Origin: an uncultured Flavonifractor sp.
GTDB taxonomy: Bacteria > Bacillota > Clostridia > Oscillospirales > Oscillospiraceae
Direction of reading: 5' to 3'
Length of the DNA stretch: 36,722 bases
NCBI GenBank assembly: GCA_944385625.1
Contig: CALWXZ010000011.1
Coordinates: 1-36,722 of the forward strand
Part shown: one piece after another, positions 1-11,800 of the stretch
Numbering within the stretch: the stretch's first letter is position 1
Layout of the letters: each line of letters begins with the position of its first letter
Position numbers and translations under genes: made by a program
Notes under the pieces: generated by a model
Told to the model about the DNA's origin: nothing
The model's database searches: none
The model's input: only the letters and a program-made list of their open reading frames with translations

Positions 1-3000
1 GTGCCGCCGGTGGTGCTGTTGTGGGTGTTGCTGAACCACTGATAGGACAGAGTGCCCTTGGTTACGGTGGCCTCCACAAAGAGAGGGGCTGCGTTGTCGC
101 CCTGGGTGTAGCTGTTGCCCGAGGGTTGGGTGTTGATGGCGGGCGTCTGAGCGTGTGTCTGAGTAGAGAAGGAGGCGGTGACGGTCAGATCCTCTTTCAC
201 GTTGGAAACAACGTAAGTCCCGTTGCTGACGGGGACGATATCCCCATTTACAAACAGCTTATTCAGATTATATCCGCTGGCGGGTGTGACCTGAATGGTG
301 ACGGCAGAGTTGTAGTCCACGGAGCCGCCGCTCTGGATATTGGTATTTTCTGTACCATTTACAGTGCCGGTGACGGTGATGGTACCGTCTGTGCAGGGGT
401 TGATGGTAACAACGGGGGGTATTGCGCCGGAGGTGAGAGCGGCAAAGGCGGTATAGCCGCCCGCATCGGTGAGGGCCATACGGGCCTTAACCACGGCGCT
501 GCCGCCGCTGGAGAGGGTGGCAATCCCCTGATCGGTCACCTGGCAGGTGCCGACGGCGGGGATAACGCTCCACTCCACCAGGTCGCTGCCGTCCAGACTG
601 AGTGTTGTGCCGTCTTTCAGAATGGCTACCGCGGAGAGCTTTGCACCGCTTCCAGATACGGCAAGAGGCTGGGTCTCCTCGATTTCGCTTCCGCCTTGAT
701 AGATGGCCAGGCGTTCCATCTGGCCCAGTGCCGGATTGACCAGCGCAACGGTGCGCACGGTTTCATTTCCCGCCGGATCGGTGGCGGTGAGGGTAAGGGT
801 GTGGCTGGCCGCCGTGGGGTCTAGGGTGAGGTCGTGGGTAAAGTCGCCGGTGCGCTTATAACCGTCGTACGCATTGCCTTTGAGGAGATTGATGGATACC
901 GGCGTCTTGCCGTCCACCGACAGGGTCAGGGTCTCCCCCTCCGTCCAGCCGGTAATGGTGAGCTGGTCATTGTCCGGGAAGAAGGAGCCGCTGACAGGGG
1001 AGGACACCAGCAGAGCGGGAGCAACGGTGTCCACAGAAAAGGCCTTGGTATACAGGAAGGCGTCCCCCTGGCTGTTGGCGCCCTGGAAGGTCAGGGTGTG
1101 GGAGCCCTCAGACAGATTGGTAAGAGACAGAGAAGCAGAGGGGCCGGAGGCAGTACCCATCTCTTTTCCGTCCAGCGTCCAGGTGCCGCCAACTGTCTGG
1201 CCGTCCACCTCGTGCAGGGTGGCGGTAAACTGGTTGGTCCGATAGACCAGGGTGGTAAATGTATCCTCGGATTGACCAAATTCCGCATCAGGGTCATCCA
1301 TCCAAATTTGTTCTGTGATCTCCTTGTAGGGCGCGTCGCCGGTATCCCAGGTGAAGACCGGGGGATTGGGGGCGGGAATGGTCACGGAGGCGCTTTGGAT
1401 CTCCGACGAGTAGATCACGCCGCCGTCGTTCGTGTTCTTGTAGGCGGATACGCCCACGGTGTAGCGCTGCCCGGCCATCAGGCCTGCGGGGGCAGGGTCG
1501 CCGAACTTGTCTTCGTCCTCAAACTGATACTGCTGGAGCTGGAACTGGCCGCCGGCGGTATAGATGCCGGTGCTGTTTTTTTCCAGGGTCACGCCGCTGA
1601 CGCCGGGGACCAGATTGCCCTGCTCATCATAGAAGTTGACCCGGTAGCCGTCCGCGTCCCCGCCGCCGGAGACGGTAAAGGATACCTTATAGTCACCTGC
1701 GGGGGTCACATTGGTTACCCCGGTGGGGGCGGCAGGCTGGTTGGGGTTGGTGTACGAGAAGGAAATCTCCTTGGTGGCGGTCATGGTCTGCTCCCCGTCC
1801 ACCGCGATGGCCTGGAGGGTGTAGGTCCCGGTGGGCAGATTCTCCAGGTGCAGATCAATATCCACGCTGCCGGTGAAGCCAGTCTCGCTGGTCGCGCGGC
1901 CTACCATGCGGGAGTGATCGGGATTGTCCTCATCCACCGCCAGCAGGGTGATCTGGGAAAATTCACTCAGGTCGTCGCCGGTGACGGTGGCCTTGTCCTG
2001 AGCGTCGTTCACCATCAGGCTGTCAATGCCCGGCAGGGGGGCGATGCGGTAGAGCACCAGGTTGGCCGGGCAGCCGGGAGTGGCAATGCTATAGGCGCCT
2101 GTGGCTGCGGCGGGGAAGGTCACCGTCATGTTGGCCATGTGGGCGGTTTCGTCGTAGGACACGTTGGCGTTGGCGTTTGTGTTCTCCGGAGCATTGGCGT
2201 CATAAGCGGGATCGATAAAGGTCAGTTCATAGTTGCCGATGGTGAACGACTGTGCCTCTGTCCGGGCGGCCTCCAGACTGGCGCTGGGCCAGGAGAGGGT
2301 CAGGGCGGCGGGAGAAGTTTGGCCGGCGGCCAGGGTCAGCTGGTGGCTTTCGCCGTCGGGCCTGCTGCTGATGCTGTCCCCGCCTGTGCGGAGGATGGAC
2401 GTATTGTTCAGAGCCAAAGTCATCTGGGACTGGGCGGCCAGGGTGGCGTTGGTACCCACCGAGGCGTAGAGGGTCCTGCCGGTTTCCGGGGAGGTGTAGA
2501 CGGGGACGGTGGACAGGCCCAGCAGGTCGGGATAGCTGGGGGTGGCGTCCTCGCCGTTCCAGCTCACGTCGCCGCCCCAGAAATAGGTGACGCCCACCTG
2601 AATGCCCATGGTCTCCGCCGAGCCCCACACCTTTTCGGCGTTGGCGCCCATGCCCACGTTGGCCAGGGTGAGGCCGCCGATGAGAGGCAGGGTACCGGGA
2701 AGCTGGAGGGCGGCCTGGATAAAGAACTCATAGATGCCGGACTCCTCCAGCACCAGGTAGCCGCCGCCGGTAATAATGTCCCGGATGTTCATATTGACCG
2801 CGGCCAGGAAGAAGAATTCCGGGTACCAGTCAAACTCCAAATCGGCGCTTTGCAGAACCACCACGCTTTCGGCCACCCTGCCGTCGGACAGGTGGGCGCC
2901 GATGCCCTGCAAACTCAAATCCAGCTCCGCCCGGGCCGAGATGACCTGGAGGAGGGAGAACTGGGCCTCCAGAATGAGTTGGAGGGGGGGAACCGCGTCG

Positions 3001-5843
3001 GTGAGGAAGATGGTATCGTACAGATTGTCGATGCCGCCGCCCGCGCCCTGGAGCCACAACACACCCATTCCGTCCAGGTTGATGCCGGGGGTAAAGCCCC
3101 CCACAAAGAACCGGAGGGTGTCGGGGTAAGGCACCCCGTCCTTGCTCTGGATGGCCAGCTCGGCCTCCATGGAGAACTTGGCGAAGGAGGCGGCGCCCGA
3201 GACGTCCACACTCCATTGGCCGATGGTGTTGACGGAGAGCACGCCCTCCACGCCGGGCATACCGTCAAAGTAGCTGGGCAGCCCCAGGGCCACGGAGAAG
3301 TTGACGCCCATATATTTGCCGCCGCCGAAGAGAATGTCGTCCACCTGGATGGTGGCCGAGCGGCTGTCACCGTCCCCCGCTGAGGCGCCGTCCCCCAGGT
3401 CGGTAGAGGTTTCAAAGGATTGGGCGTTGGTGTTCACCGTGTCGGCGTCGTGGGGATACTGCTCTTCCAGGGCACGCAGGTTATCCGGCGTGTCCGCGCC
3501 CCGTTCGATGAGGGACTGCTTGGCATTGTCCAGGGCGGTGGCCTCCGGCTCAGCCTGCTTGGCGGCGGGGACGAGGAAGGACAGGTCCAGTCCGCCGCCG
3601 AAGCCGATGACGCCCATGGTGACGTCGCCCACATTCATATAGCCCAGCTCGCCGTACTTGAACTCAAAGAGCAGGCCCATCAGGTTCTGGGCGGCCTGGC
3701 CCACGCTGGGCCAGAGCAGGGTGATGTTGCCGTCGTCGTAGCTGTCGCCGCCGCTGTCGTAGGCGGTGAGGGAGTAGGCCTCCCCGTCCTCAATGGCGGT
3801 GAGGCAGGAGCGGCCCTTCCATACCGAGGTGCCCACCCCGCTGATAGAGAGGGAGGCGTCAAAGTCCACCGTGATCTCCCCGCCCTTGTCGGTGATGGTC
3901 ACCTGGCCCTCCCGGATGTCCAGACAGCCATTCAGGGTCATCACATTGTCGTTTTCGCTGAGAGAGACGCCGGTGAGGGTGGTGGCGCTGGTATCTTCCC
4001 GTTTGGTGAAGTTGCCCCGGAACTCCAGCAGGATTTCGCTGCCCAGATCCTTATTGGAGGCTTCATACAAACTTTCCGTGGCGTAGGTGTGAATGGCGTA
4101 TTCCTTCTCGCCGTCCACCTCCACCGTCACCACGCCGTAGCCGTCGTTGCGGTAGGCCGGGTCGTCGGTGACCTGGAAACGCAGGGCGGGGGCGGTGATG
4201 TCGGGGGTGGCCTCGCTGGTGTAGTCGATGGTGAGCTGGTATTCCCCCATGGTCAGCTCGTCGGTCAGCACCACCTCGGCGGTGTTGTCGTCGGCGTCGA
4301 TGATAAAGTTCTCCGCGGGAATTTCCACGCTGCTCTCGCCGAAGATGGTTCCGCCGTCGGTGCGGGAGAGGCGGAGGGCAAAGGCGCCGTTCTCCTGCTG
4401 GCTGTCCAGCATACTGAAATTGGTGCCGGTGAGGAAGAGATGGCGCTCGCCGGTGGTGTAGATCAGGTCGGGGGAGGAGCCGGTGAAGCCGATCTCCGGA
4501 ATATCCCCGCCGGTGCCGGGGCAGAGAATCCACACCGTCTCGCTGCACAGCAGATTCTGGGCTTGGAGAGCGGTGGAGGTGCCCTCCAGCTTGTAGACCT
4601 GGAAGGTCAGCTTGCGGTAGGCCGCGTCCTCCCCGGGCTCGGCGTGAAAGTCAAAGGTCAGGCTCTGCTGCCCCTGGTCCTGAATTCCGGTCAGCTCGAT
4701 GAAATAGGGGTTGAGATAGTCGGCCTGGGTTTGCAGCGCGCCGTTCTGGTCGTAGGGGGTAATCTGTTCGCCGGGATAGACCACTATCCGCACCTTATCC
4801 AGGGTGTCCCCGGAGATGTTTTGCAGGGTGGCGTTTACCGTAAAGTCGCCGTTGTCGGCGTATGCGGTTCGGTCGTCGTTGAATGTGAGAGCGGGGGGCA
4901 GGCTGGAAAAGTTGAGGGTGGCTCCGTCCGAGGGGGCCACATCGGCGTTGGAGAACACACCGTAGTACCCGGCGGCGGAGGCGCTGCCACCCTGGGCCAC
5001 GCTGCCCAGATTGTAGTACAGGGCGAAGGCGCTGTCGGCGGTGAGGTAGTCTCGGTTGTAGGGGGTGGTGAAGTTGAGGCTACTGTCCGCCGTGTAGTCA
5101 AACACGGTGGCTGCCAGGTTGTTCCAGTGGGCAAAGGTCACCTGCTCCGGGGCGCTGAGGGCGCCCGCCACGTCGCCGTTAAGGAAGTAGGCCACCACGG
5201 CGGGGTTTTGGGGGTCGTCATAGGCGAAGAAGCTGTTTTGATAGCTGGTGATGGTGGTCTCCGTCTCCACCCGCTGGTAGCCGCCGCCGGTCTGAGACAC
5301 CTCGTAGTAGCCGAAGTCCTGGGTACCCAGAGCGGTGTCCATCAGCAGGCGCAGCTCCACCTGGGCGGGGGCGCCGGTATTTTCCACCGTGTAGTTCAGA
5401 TAGGCCATGCCGTGCTGGGTGGAGCCGGCGTTGGCCAGCCGGAGGATCTGGGTGACGGTGATGCCGTCCACCGACCAGGCCGCCCGGATTTCCTCCGCCG
5501 TGGCGGTGACCGCCACAGTGGAGGAGCCGGCGTACTGGCCGCCGAACACATAGTCCTTGGTTTCGCCGTTCCGGGTCACCCGGAGGGAGGCAAAGGAGGT
5601 GTCATCCTCCCCCAGGGGGAAGAGCAGGTTCTTGTTGTTGTCATCCTTCTGGATGGAATCGCCCTCCAGGGTGCGGATGGAGAAGCCGCCGCTGCGTTTG
5701 TCAACCAGAATTTGGATGTTATCGTTGGACAGAGTGTAAGTGCTGTTCAGCTCCGCCGCCAGGACGGAGATGGGCAGCAGTCCCGTCATGAGGCACAGGG
5801 TGAGGGCCCAGGCCAGGAGCCGGGATAGCGTTCGCTTTTTCAT
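1..5843 (-). CDS. Giant secreted multidomain Ig-like surface protein (partial, 3' end outside window)
   Basis: The reading frame is open from an ATG at 5843 to the left edge, giving at least 1947 residues with the C-terminus missing. The start has AAAGGAG seven bases upstream and a signal peptide (basic MKKR, hydrophobic core, cleavage near Ala-Ala after about residue 29). By eye, the order is: an N-terminal beta-rich domain to about residue 310; a TIG-like stretch near 450; a Gly-rich beta domain of unknown type around 830-1110; a fibronectin-III-like segment near 1370; a bacterial-repeat domain near 1815-1885 (pattern GYNLNKLFVNG then TVTASF); and an Ig-like segment (LSYQWFSNT) at the edge. 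It begins 22 bp after the other giant gene, so the two are probably co-transcribed. An adhesin or envelope-matrix role is inferred. The wall anchor, if any, lies outside the window. No enzyme motif was recognised. Confidence 0.85.
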   Translation of the reverse strand, partial: MKKRTLSRLLAWALTLCLMTGLLPISVLAAELNSTYTLSNDNIQILVDKRSGGFSIRTLEGDSIQKDDNNKNLLFPLGEDDTSFASLRVTRNGETKDYVFGGQYAGSSTVAVTATAEEIRAAWSVDGITVTQILRLANAGSTQHGMAYLNYTVENTGAPAQVELRLLMDTALGTQDFGYYEVSQTGGGYQRVETETTITSYQNSFFAYDDPQNPAVVAYFLNGDVAGALSAPEQVTFAHWNNLAATVFDYTADSSLNFTTPYNRDYLTADSAFALYYNLGSVAQGGSASAAGYYGVFSNADVAPSDGATLNFSSLPPALTFNDDRTAYADNGDFTVNATLQNISGDTLDKVRIVVYPGEQITPYDQNGALQTQADYLNPYFIELTGIQDQGQQSLTFDFHAEPGEDAAYRKLTFQVYKLEGTSTALQAQNLLCSETVWILCPGTGGDIPEIGFTGSSPDLIYTTGERHLFLTGTNFSMLDSQQENGAFALRLSRTDGGTIFGESSVEIPAENFIIDADDNTAEVVLTDELTMGEYQLTIDYTSEATPDITAPALRFQVTDDPAYRNDGYGVVTVEVDGEKEYAIHTYATESLYEASNKDLGSEILLEFRGNFTKREDTSATTLTGVSLSENDNVMTLNGCLDIREGQVTITDKGGEITVDFDASLSISGVGTSVWKGRSCLTAIEDGEAYSLTAYDSGGDSYDDGNITLLWPSVGQAAQNLMGLLFEFKYGELGYMNVGDVTMGVIGFGGGLDLSFLVPAAKQAEPEATALDNAKQSLIERGADTPDNLRALEEQYPHDADTVNTNAQSFETSTDLGDGASAGDGDSRSATIQVDDILFGGGKYMGVNFSVALGLPSYFDGMPGVEGVLSVNTIGQWSVDVSGAASFAKFSMEAELAIQSKDGVPYPDTLRFFVGGFTPGINLDGMGVLWLQGAGGGIDNLYDTIFLTDAVPPLQLILEAQFSLLQVISARAELDLSLQGIGAHLSDGRVAESVVVLQSADLEFDWYPEFFFLAAVNMNIRDIITGGGYLVLEESGIYEFFIQAALQLPGTLPLIGGLTLANVGMGANAEKVWGSAETMGIQVGVTYFWGGDVSWNGEDATPSYPDLLGLSTVPVYTSPETGRTLYASVGTNATLAAQSQMTLALNNTSILRTGGDSISSRPDGESHQLTLAAGQTSPAALTLSWPSASLEAARTEAQSFTIGNYELTFIDPAYDANAPENTNANANVSYDETAHMANMTVTFPAAATGAYSIATPGCPANLVLYRIAPLPGIDSLMVNDAQDKATVTGDDLSEFSQITLLAVDEDNPDHSRMVGRATSETGFTGSVDIDLHLENLPTGTYTLQAIAVDGEQTMTATKEISFSYTNPNQPAAPTGVTNVTPAGDYKVSFTVSGGGDADGYRVNFYDEQGNLVPGVSGVTLEKNSTGIYTAGGQFQLQQYQFEDEDKFGDPAPAGLMAGQRYTVGVSAYKNTNDGGVIYSSEIQSASVTIPAPNPPVFTWDTGDAPYKEITEQIWMDDPDAEFGQSEDTFTTLVYRTNQFTATLHEVDGQTVGGTWTLDGKEMGTASGPSASLSLTNLSEGSHTLTFQGANSQGDAFLYTKAFSVDTVAPALLVSSPVSGSFFPDNDQLTITGWTEGETLTLSVDGKTPVSINLLKGNAYDGYKRTGDFTHDLTLDPTAASHTLTLTATDPAGNETVRTVALVNPALGQMERLAIYQGGSEIEETQPLAVSGSGAKLSAVAILKDGTTLSLDGSDLVEWSVIPAVGTCQVTDQGIATLSSGGSAVVKARMALTDAGGYTAFAALTSGAIPPVVTINPCTDGTITVTGTVNGTENTNIQSGGSVDYNSAVTIQVTPASGYNLNKLFVNGDIVPVSNGTYVVSNVKEDLTVTASFSTQTHAQTPAINTQPSGNSYTQGDNAAPLFVEATVTKGTLSYQWFSNTHNSTTGG

Positions 5844-5865
5844 GTCAATGCTCCTTTCCGGCCTC

Positions 5866-8800
5866 TCAGCCCTGGACATAGAGGTAGAAGAGGTACTCCG
5901 TCCGATCCTGAGCGCGGAGATAGAGGGTATGGAAACCGCTGGAAGTCAGGTTTACCTCCAGAGGGGCGGTATAGTTGGCGTTGGCCAGCAGCACCTGGGC
6001 GCCCAGCTTCATCTGGGCGATGGTCTTGTAGCCCGGCTTCAGGCTGAGGTACACCGGGGCGTCCGCCCCCGCCAGGGCGAGTTCCGCCGTCCCCTTGCTG
6101 AGGGTGGCGGTGCTGCCGGGCTGCACGGTCTGGCCGTTCACCTTCAGGGTGATAAGGCCCTGGCTGGTGAGTACCAGGGTGCGGGTGACGGTGGCGGTGT
6201 TGCCGGCGTTATCCGCAGCGATGTAAGTGATGGTGTAGCTGCCGGCGGCAATCCAGTTTACGGCGCTGTCATCCACAGTGAAGGTGACGGCGTCGTCCTG
6301 ATTGTCGGTGGCGGTGACCCCTTCCTCAAGTAAAGCCAGATCCTGGGCGCCCACCGTGCCGTAAACCGTCCGGCTGGGCAGGGTGATGACGGGAGCCACC
6401 CCGTCGGGCAGGTCGGCGTAGAAGTAGGCGTAGGCCGTCTCGCCGGTGGCGCTGCTTACCGCTTTCAGGGTCACCAGGCCCTGGACAGCGGGAAGCTGGA
6501 TGGGCGTCCAGCTGCTGCCGGTGACAGAGGTACCGGTCAGGTCCACGCCCCAATATACCTTCACATCCTGGTTGGCCCGGATGTAGATGGTGTCCCCGCC
6601 GCTGAGGTTCAGGGCGCTGGGGTCGGCCACGGGGTCGGAGCCGTCAGAGCTGCGGGAGAAGGACAGGGCCAGGTCCTCCGGCAGGCCGGTGATGTTCAGG
6701 CTGACCTGGGTGGAGTTGCCCGCCCGGTCCATAAAGGTCAGGGTGTAGAGGCCGTTTTTGGTGAAGGCTTGGCTGGGACTTCTGCTGAACGATCCCGTGT
6801 TGTTCACGGCGGTGTCTTCCTGGGCGTTGAACACGATGTAAGCATTTTCCCTCCCGCTGGCGTCCACCTGATAGATTCCCTCCGCGTCAGGGGACAGGGT
6901 TATGCCGTTGTAGCTGCCCAGCCTGATGGAATGAAAGCCGGGGGCGGTGGTGTCGATACAGCTTACCGCAGGCAGGGACACGGCGGCGGACTTTCCATTC
7001 TTGGCGGTCAAGATAATGCCTTCAAGGGCGGCGCAGTTGCCGGAATAATTCAGAATGGCCTGGTTGGCGGAGAATGTCCAGGTGACGCCCGTCACCTCGG
7101 CGGGCAGCGTCACGCTTTCCAGAGCCAGGTTGGCGGTGAGGATCACGGTGACCGGGGCGTTGGAGTGGATGGAGCTCTGAGCGTCGGTCCACGCCGTTTC
7201 ACTGGTATAGGGGCGGCCCTGGACAATCCACTGTTTGGCGGTTACCGTCAGCTCGGAGTTGTTCAGGGTGCGCACCGTGGCTGTGACGCTGCCCACGTTG
7301 CCCGCCTCGTCAGAGAACCGGAAGATGTAGGCGCCGTTGGCGGTAAAAGTGTAGTAGTATTGGCCGTTGTGCTGGCTGTTGGTGTCCTCATCCAGGGTCA
7401 GGGCGGCGGTGTCCAGCACGGTGAAGTCGCTGGAGCCGTCAGGCACCAGGTAGGCCCGAATGGCCTGACTGTCGGGGTCCGTGTTATCAACCTCATAGGA
7501 CACTGTGGCGGTGGGTGCCACATTGTCCACCGCGGGGAAGGTGAGCGCCAGGGGGGAGGGGGCGTTGCCGGAGGCGTCCACCAGGTAGACGTAGACGGGG
7601 GCGCTGGCCGCCGAGCCCGTCCAGGTGACGGTGGAGGTGGAGATGGTCAGGCCGGGAATGCTGTCGCTGGCGTCGCCATAGCCGGGGGTGGCCGTGTTGG
7701 TGCCCTTGACAATCAGGTTCACAGGGGAGTCGTCCTGGATGGAGAAGGCCACCCGGACGCCCTGACCGGCAAGGTTAGAGATATCGCCGGCCATGCTGCC
7801 CACGGACAGCTGGCCCGTCTGGATTTGGGAGTCGTAGCTGTTGACCTGGTTCCACACTCCCGTGCGCTGGACATACAGACTGGCTTGATATACCGGCGCG
7901 GTGGTATCTGTCGGCGGGGTGACGCCGCCGCCGGCGGCGGTCACAGCCCAGGGCAGGGTGGCGATGGCGGTAGCGGTATTGCCCACCTGGTCGGAGACGG
8001 TAAAGGTGTAGCTCGCCCCGGCGGCGGAGCCGATGGGGAAGATATGGCTGGTTTCCCCCACCAGCAGCTCGTCGCACAGCAGGGCGGCGGTCACCGGGCC
8101 CACCACGCTTTCGGCGGAGCTGTCGGTTATGGGATTGCCGCTGCCGTCGTAGAAGGCCACGGTGATGGGCTCCACCCCGGAGTCAATGTTGGTGACGGGC
8201 ACCTGATAGTGGGAGCCGTCGTTGGTGACGATGGTCACGGTGTCGTTTTCCGCCAGCTCCAGGGTGGCCAAGCTGCCGGCGATGGAGGAGGGCACGCCGT
8301 TGGCGGTGGTGACGCTGGTGAGGGAATAGCCGCTGTTGGCGGAGATGGTCATGGTCACCGGGCCGGCGGTGGCCGAGGTGGTGGAGAGGTTTACGGTCAG
8401 CTTGCCGCCGTAGGGCTGTATGTTGACCTCCTGGCTATAGACAGTGCCGAATACATCCTCAAAGGTGATGGTGGAGGCGCCGGTGTAGAGGGGCAGGGTG
8501 TGGGCGGTGGCGAAGGCTCCGGCTGTTTCGGTGGGTACCGGACTGGTGATCCGAACGGGTAGGTCGGAGGTGACGTTCACCAGGCCGCTGGTTTCATCAC
8601 CTACCGTAATGGTGGGCTTCTCCTTCTCGTTTTCACAGTTTAACTGATAGCTCATATGGTTGTACTCATCCTGGTCCACACACCTGTAGCCCATATTGTC
8701 CTGGCAGGACAGGGTAACGTCCATGGTGCCGGTGGAACCATAGGGGTACTGGCCGCTGATGAGCAGTTGAAGGTTGGCAGTCTTGCCGTCCGTCTGTTCG

Positions 8801-11800
8801 CCCGTAACCTGAATCATGTAGACGCCGCCGTAGCCGGCGCCGCTGCCAATCCAGGTGGTATTGGGGACAAGCTCAGGCAGGGAGACGATCTCCGTTGTGT
8901 CGTTGGAGTATTCAAAGGTGAGGGTGAAGCTGCTCAAATCCAGGCCCTCCGAGTAATCGCCCTTGGTATAAACGTCATATATGTTTGCTTCCAGGGTGTA
9001 GCAGCCCTCCGGCGGGGTGGCGCTGGAGTCTGGGTAAATACTGACCCGGGGCGCCTCAATATCCACAGCCTGCGAGGGGGATGCGTATTGATAGGTGAAG
9101 TTGCCGTAGATGTCCTGGAGCAGGAGGACGTTCGTCCCAGTCCAGCCCTCCCGCAGCTGCTCATGGGTCAGGTTCAGGCCCAGATTGCTGTCCAGGGTGA
9201 GGGCGGTGGTATACGCCGAATTGTCCAGGTGACTCAGGGAATCCGACTTATAGAGAGTACGGCCGTTGAGGGCCAGGGCCTCCTGGGCGTCCTCGCTGAG
9301 GTCGGTGAGCTGCATCCGCACGCCCCCCGCCCCGTCGGGGGTGAAGGTGACGTCAAAGGTGGGATTCGCAGTGCGCAGGGTAATGGTCAGGGTCTTGACG
9401 GCGGTTTTGTTCCCGTTGGGCAGAACGGCCCGGTACCGGATGGTATTTTCCCCTTCCAGCAGGTAGAGCCCGTCATTTGACGCCTGGCTGGGGTCGGCCG
9501 CGGTCTTGACGCTCAGTCCGTCGAGCAAAGCCGCAGGGTTAAAGGTGACGGCGTAGTCGCCCAGGGTTTCGTTCCACACCTCCAGCGTCGCCGGTCTCGT
9601 TGACAAGTCCTCGGCCTTGGAGGTGTACACATCAAAGGACTGGAAGAACAGGTGGATGTCCTTCGAGCCGGTGGGACCCAGGGAGAGCTGGGTGGTGCCG
9701 CTGTCCATATCCACCTGCCGGACCATTACGGCGCCATACAGGGAGGATGGGGTGATGGTCTGCTCCAGACGGAGGGGATAGAATTCGCCGGCAGGGGCGT
9801 CGTCCATATAGAGCTCGGGGCTGGTAAAGGTCTGGTTGGTGCCGTCCAGATAGCTCAGGTGGGCCACCACCTGATACCGGCCCCTGCTGCCGTACAGCGA
9901 TACGGAGATGGGATAGTAGATGGTGGCTCCCTCCGCCGGGGCCTGGAAGAACAGCTTGCTGTCCGGCACCTCCCCGCCATTCGTGGTGAGCACCAGGTAG
10001 GAGGCGGAGTAGTCGATGTCCCGGAGGGCGAAGCTGGCGTCCCGGTCGCTGGTCAGGGTGATGGGCACCCGCAGACCGGTGAGGCTCTGCACAGGATCGG
10101 AGCTGTCACTGCGCAGGGCGGCGAGCACCTCTGCGCCGCTGCTGTCCTGGGGGGTGCCGAAGTCGGCGGCATAGCTGGAGCCGGTGAGCACCTCCATGGT
10201 GAAGGAATCCACCGTGCTCAGGGAGGTGATGCTTACCTGGCCGCTGCCGGCAATGGCGGCTTCCCAGTCGCTCTCCAGCAGGGTGAAGATGGCGACTGGC
10301 AGGGTGCCGTAGGCCGCAGCGGTGTCCCAGCCGCCCCCGGCCTGGTAGCCGGTGAGGGTGACGGCGCTCCCATCCGCGGCAACGTCGGTAACGGTGGCGT
10401 CAGCGTCAGCGGCAAAGATGTCTTTTTCAGCCTCGCTGCCCGCCACGGTGTAGAGGTTATAGCTGCCCGCGCCGTCGCCCACCACAGCCACGGTCACCAG
10501 CGGATTGCCCTCCGAGTCGCTGCCGCCCAGGTTGCCGGGGGCCAGCAGGGTTAGATGGGGCGTCCCGGTAGGGACGGTGGGATCGCTCCCCAGGGTGTAC
10601 TGGTTGGCGGCGTCCAGATTATAGGCATAGGTTTTGTCCTGAGTGGTGGAGTTGCCCGCCTTGTCAACGGCAATGACGGTGAGGGTGGCGCTGCCGCTGC
10701 CGGTCAGGCCGCTGAGGGTGGCGGTGCCGGAGAAGCTGCCGGAGGCATAGTCCGCGGGCAGCACGTTCTGGCCCGCGTCAGAGTTCCACTGGACGGTGAC
10801 GCTTTTCAGATAGGAGCTGTCGCTCACCGAGAAGGGCACCGAAATCTCACCCGCGCCGGAGACGGTGAAGGTGTCCGGCAGGCTGATAGCGGGGCCGGTG
10901 GTATCTGTGGAAACCCTGGTGCTGCAAGTGGCGGTGGCCTGGCTGCCGGCGTAGTCCTGGCAGGTGATGGACACCGTCACAGGGACCTTGCCGTCCTCCG
11001 GGCTGGCGCTCCCCAGGACGCTGGGGCAGTACAGGTGCAGGTAATACTGGCCCTCCTGGCTGTATGGCAGCTCATAGGTGGGCTGCTGGAAGCTCACCTG
11101 GGCATAGGCGCTGTCCCCGCGGTTCGGCGCGTCCGGGTTGGTGGTGACGCAGTAATATATGGAAGAGGAGGTGGGAACCTCAATGTCCAGGCTGAGGGCC
11201 TGGGTGGGGGGCAGGCCGGAGGCGCCGTCCTCCACCGTGAAGGGGAGGGTGACATACAGGCTGCTTGTGCTGGCGGGCGTGGTGATGATGTTATCCTCCT
11301 GGAAGGTGATGGAGGGCCCTTGGGTGTCCAGGTTGATTTTCTCCGCCGGCAGCAGGTCGCCGGTGGAGAGGTCCAGCATATTGCCCGCCGGGTCGCCCAG
11401 CTGGCTGCCGTCGGTGGTCCTCAGATTCACGATGCGCACGGGATTTCTGCCGCCCACCCCGTAGCTCTCATCTATGGTCATGCCCTCTTCCAGGAAGAAA
11501 TACTGATAGAAGGTGAGCACGGTGCTGTTGCGCACGGCGTTTACCCCGTCGGGGGTGTAGCTGTACTGGAACAGTGCCACCCACACGGGGTTTCCCTCGC
11601 TGTCCTTCACATTGAGCTGGGCCTCCACGGGCGCCTGGGCGGCGGGCAGGGCGGAGTAGACGCCGTCCTTCCACAGGCCGATTTCCTCGTCGATGGTGAG
11701 GGTGAAGCGCAGAAAATCCCCCTGGCCCGCCCAGGTGGCGGCGGGGGTGATGTCGGAGGGCCACTCCCCATCGGTGCCCACCTTGTAACCGCCGATCATG

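Noticed and set aside
834-3383. Long plus-strand open frame (849 codons) with others at 3420-5828, 6769-8562 and 10555-12795
   Set aside because: These are antisense to the two giant genes. They are Gly/Val/Ala/His/Gln-rich, have no ribosome sites or domains, and arise from the GC-rich codon pattern of the real strand.
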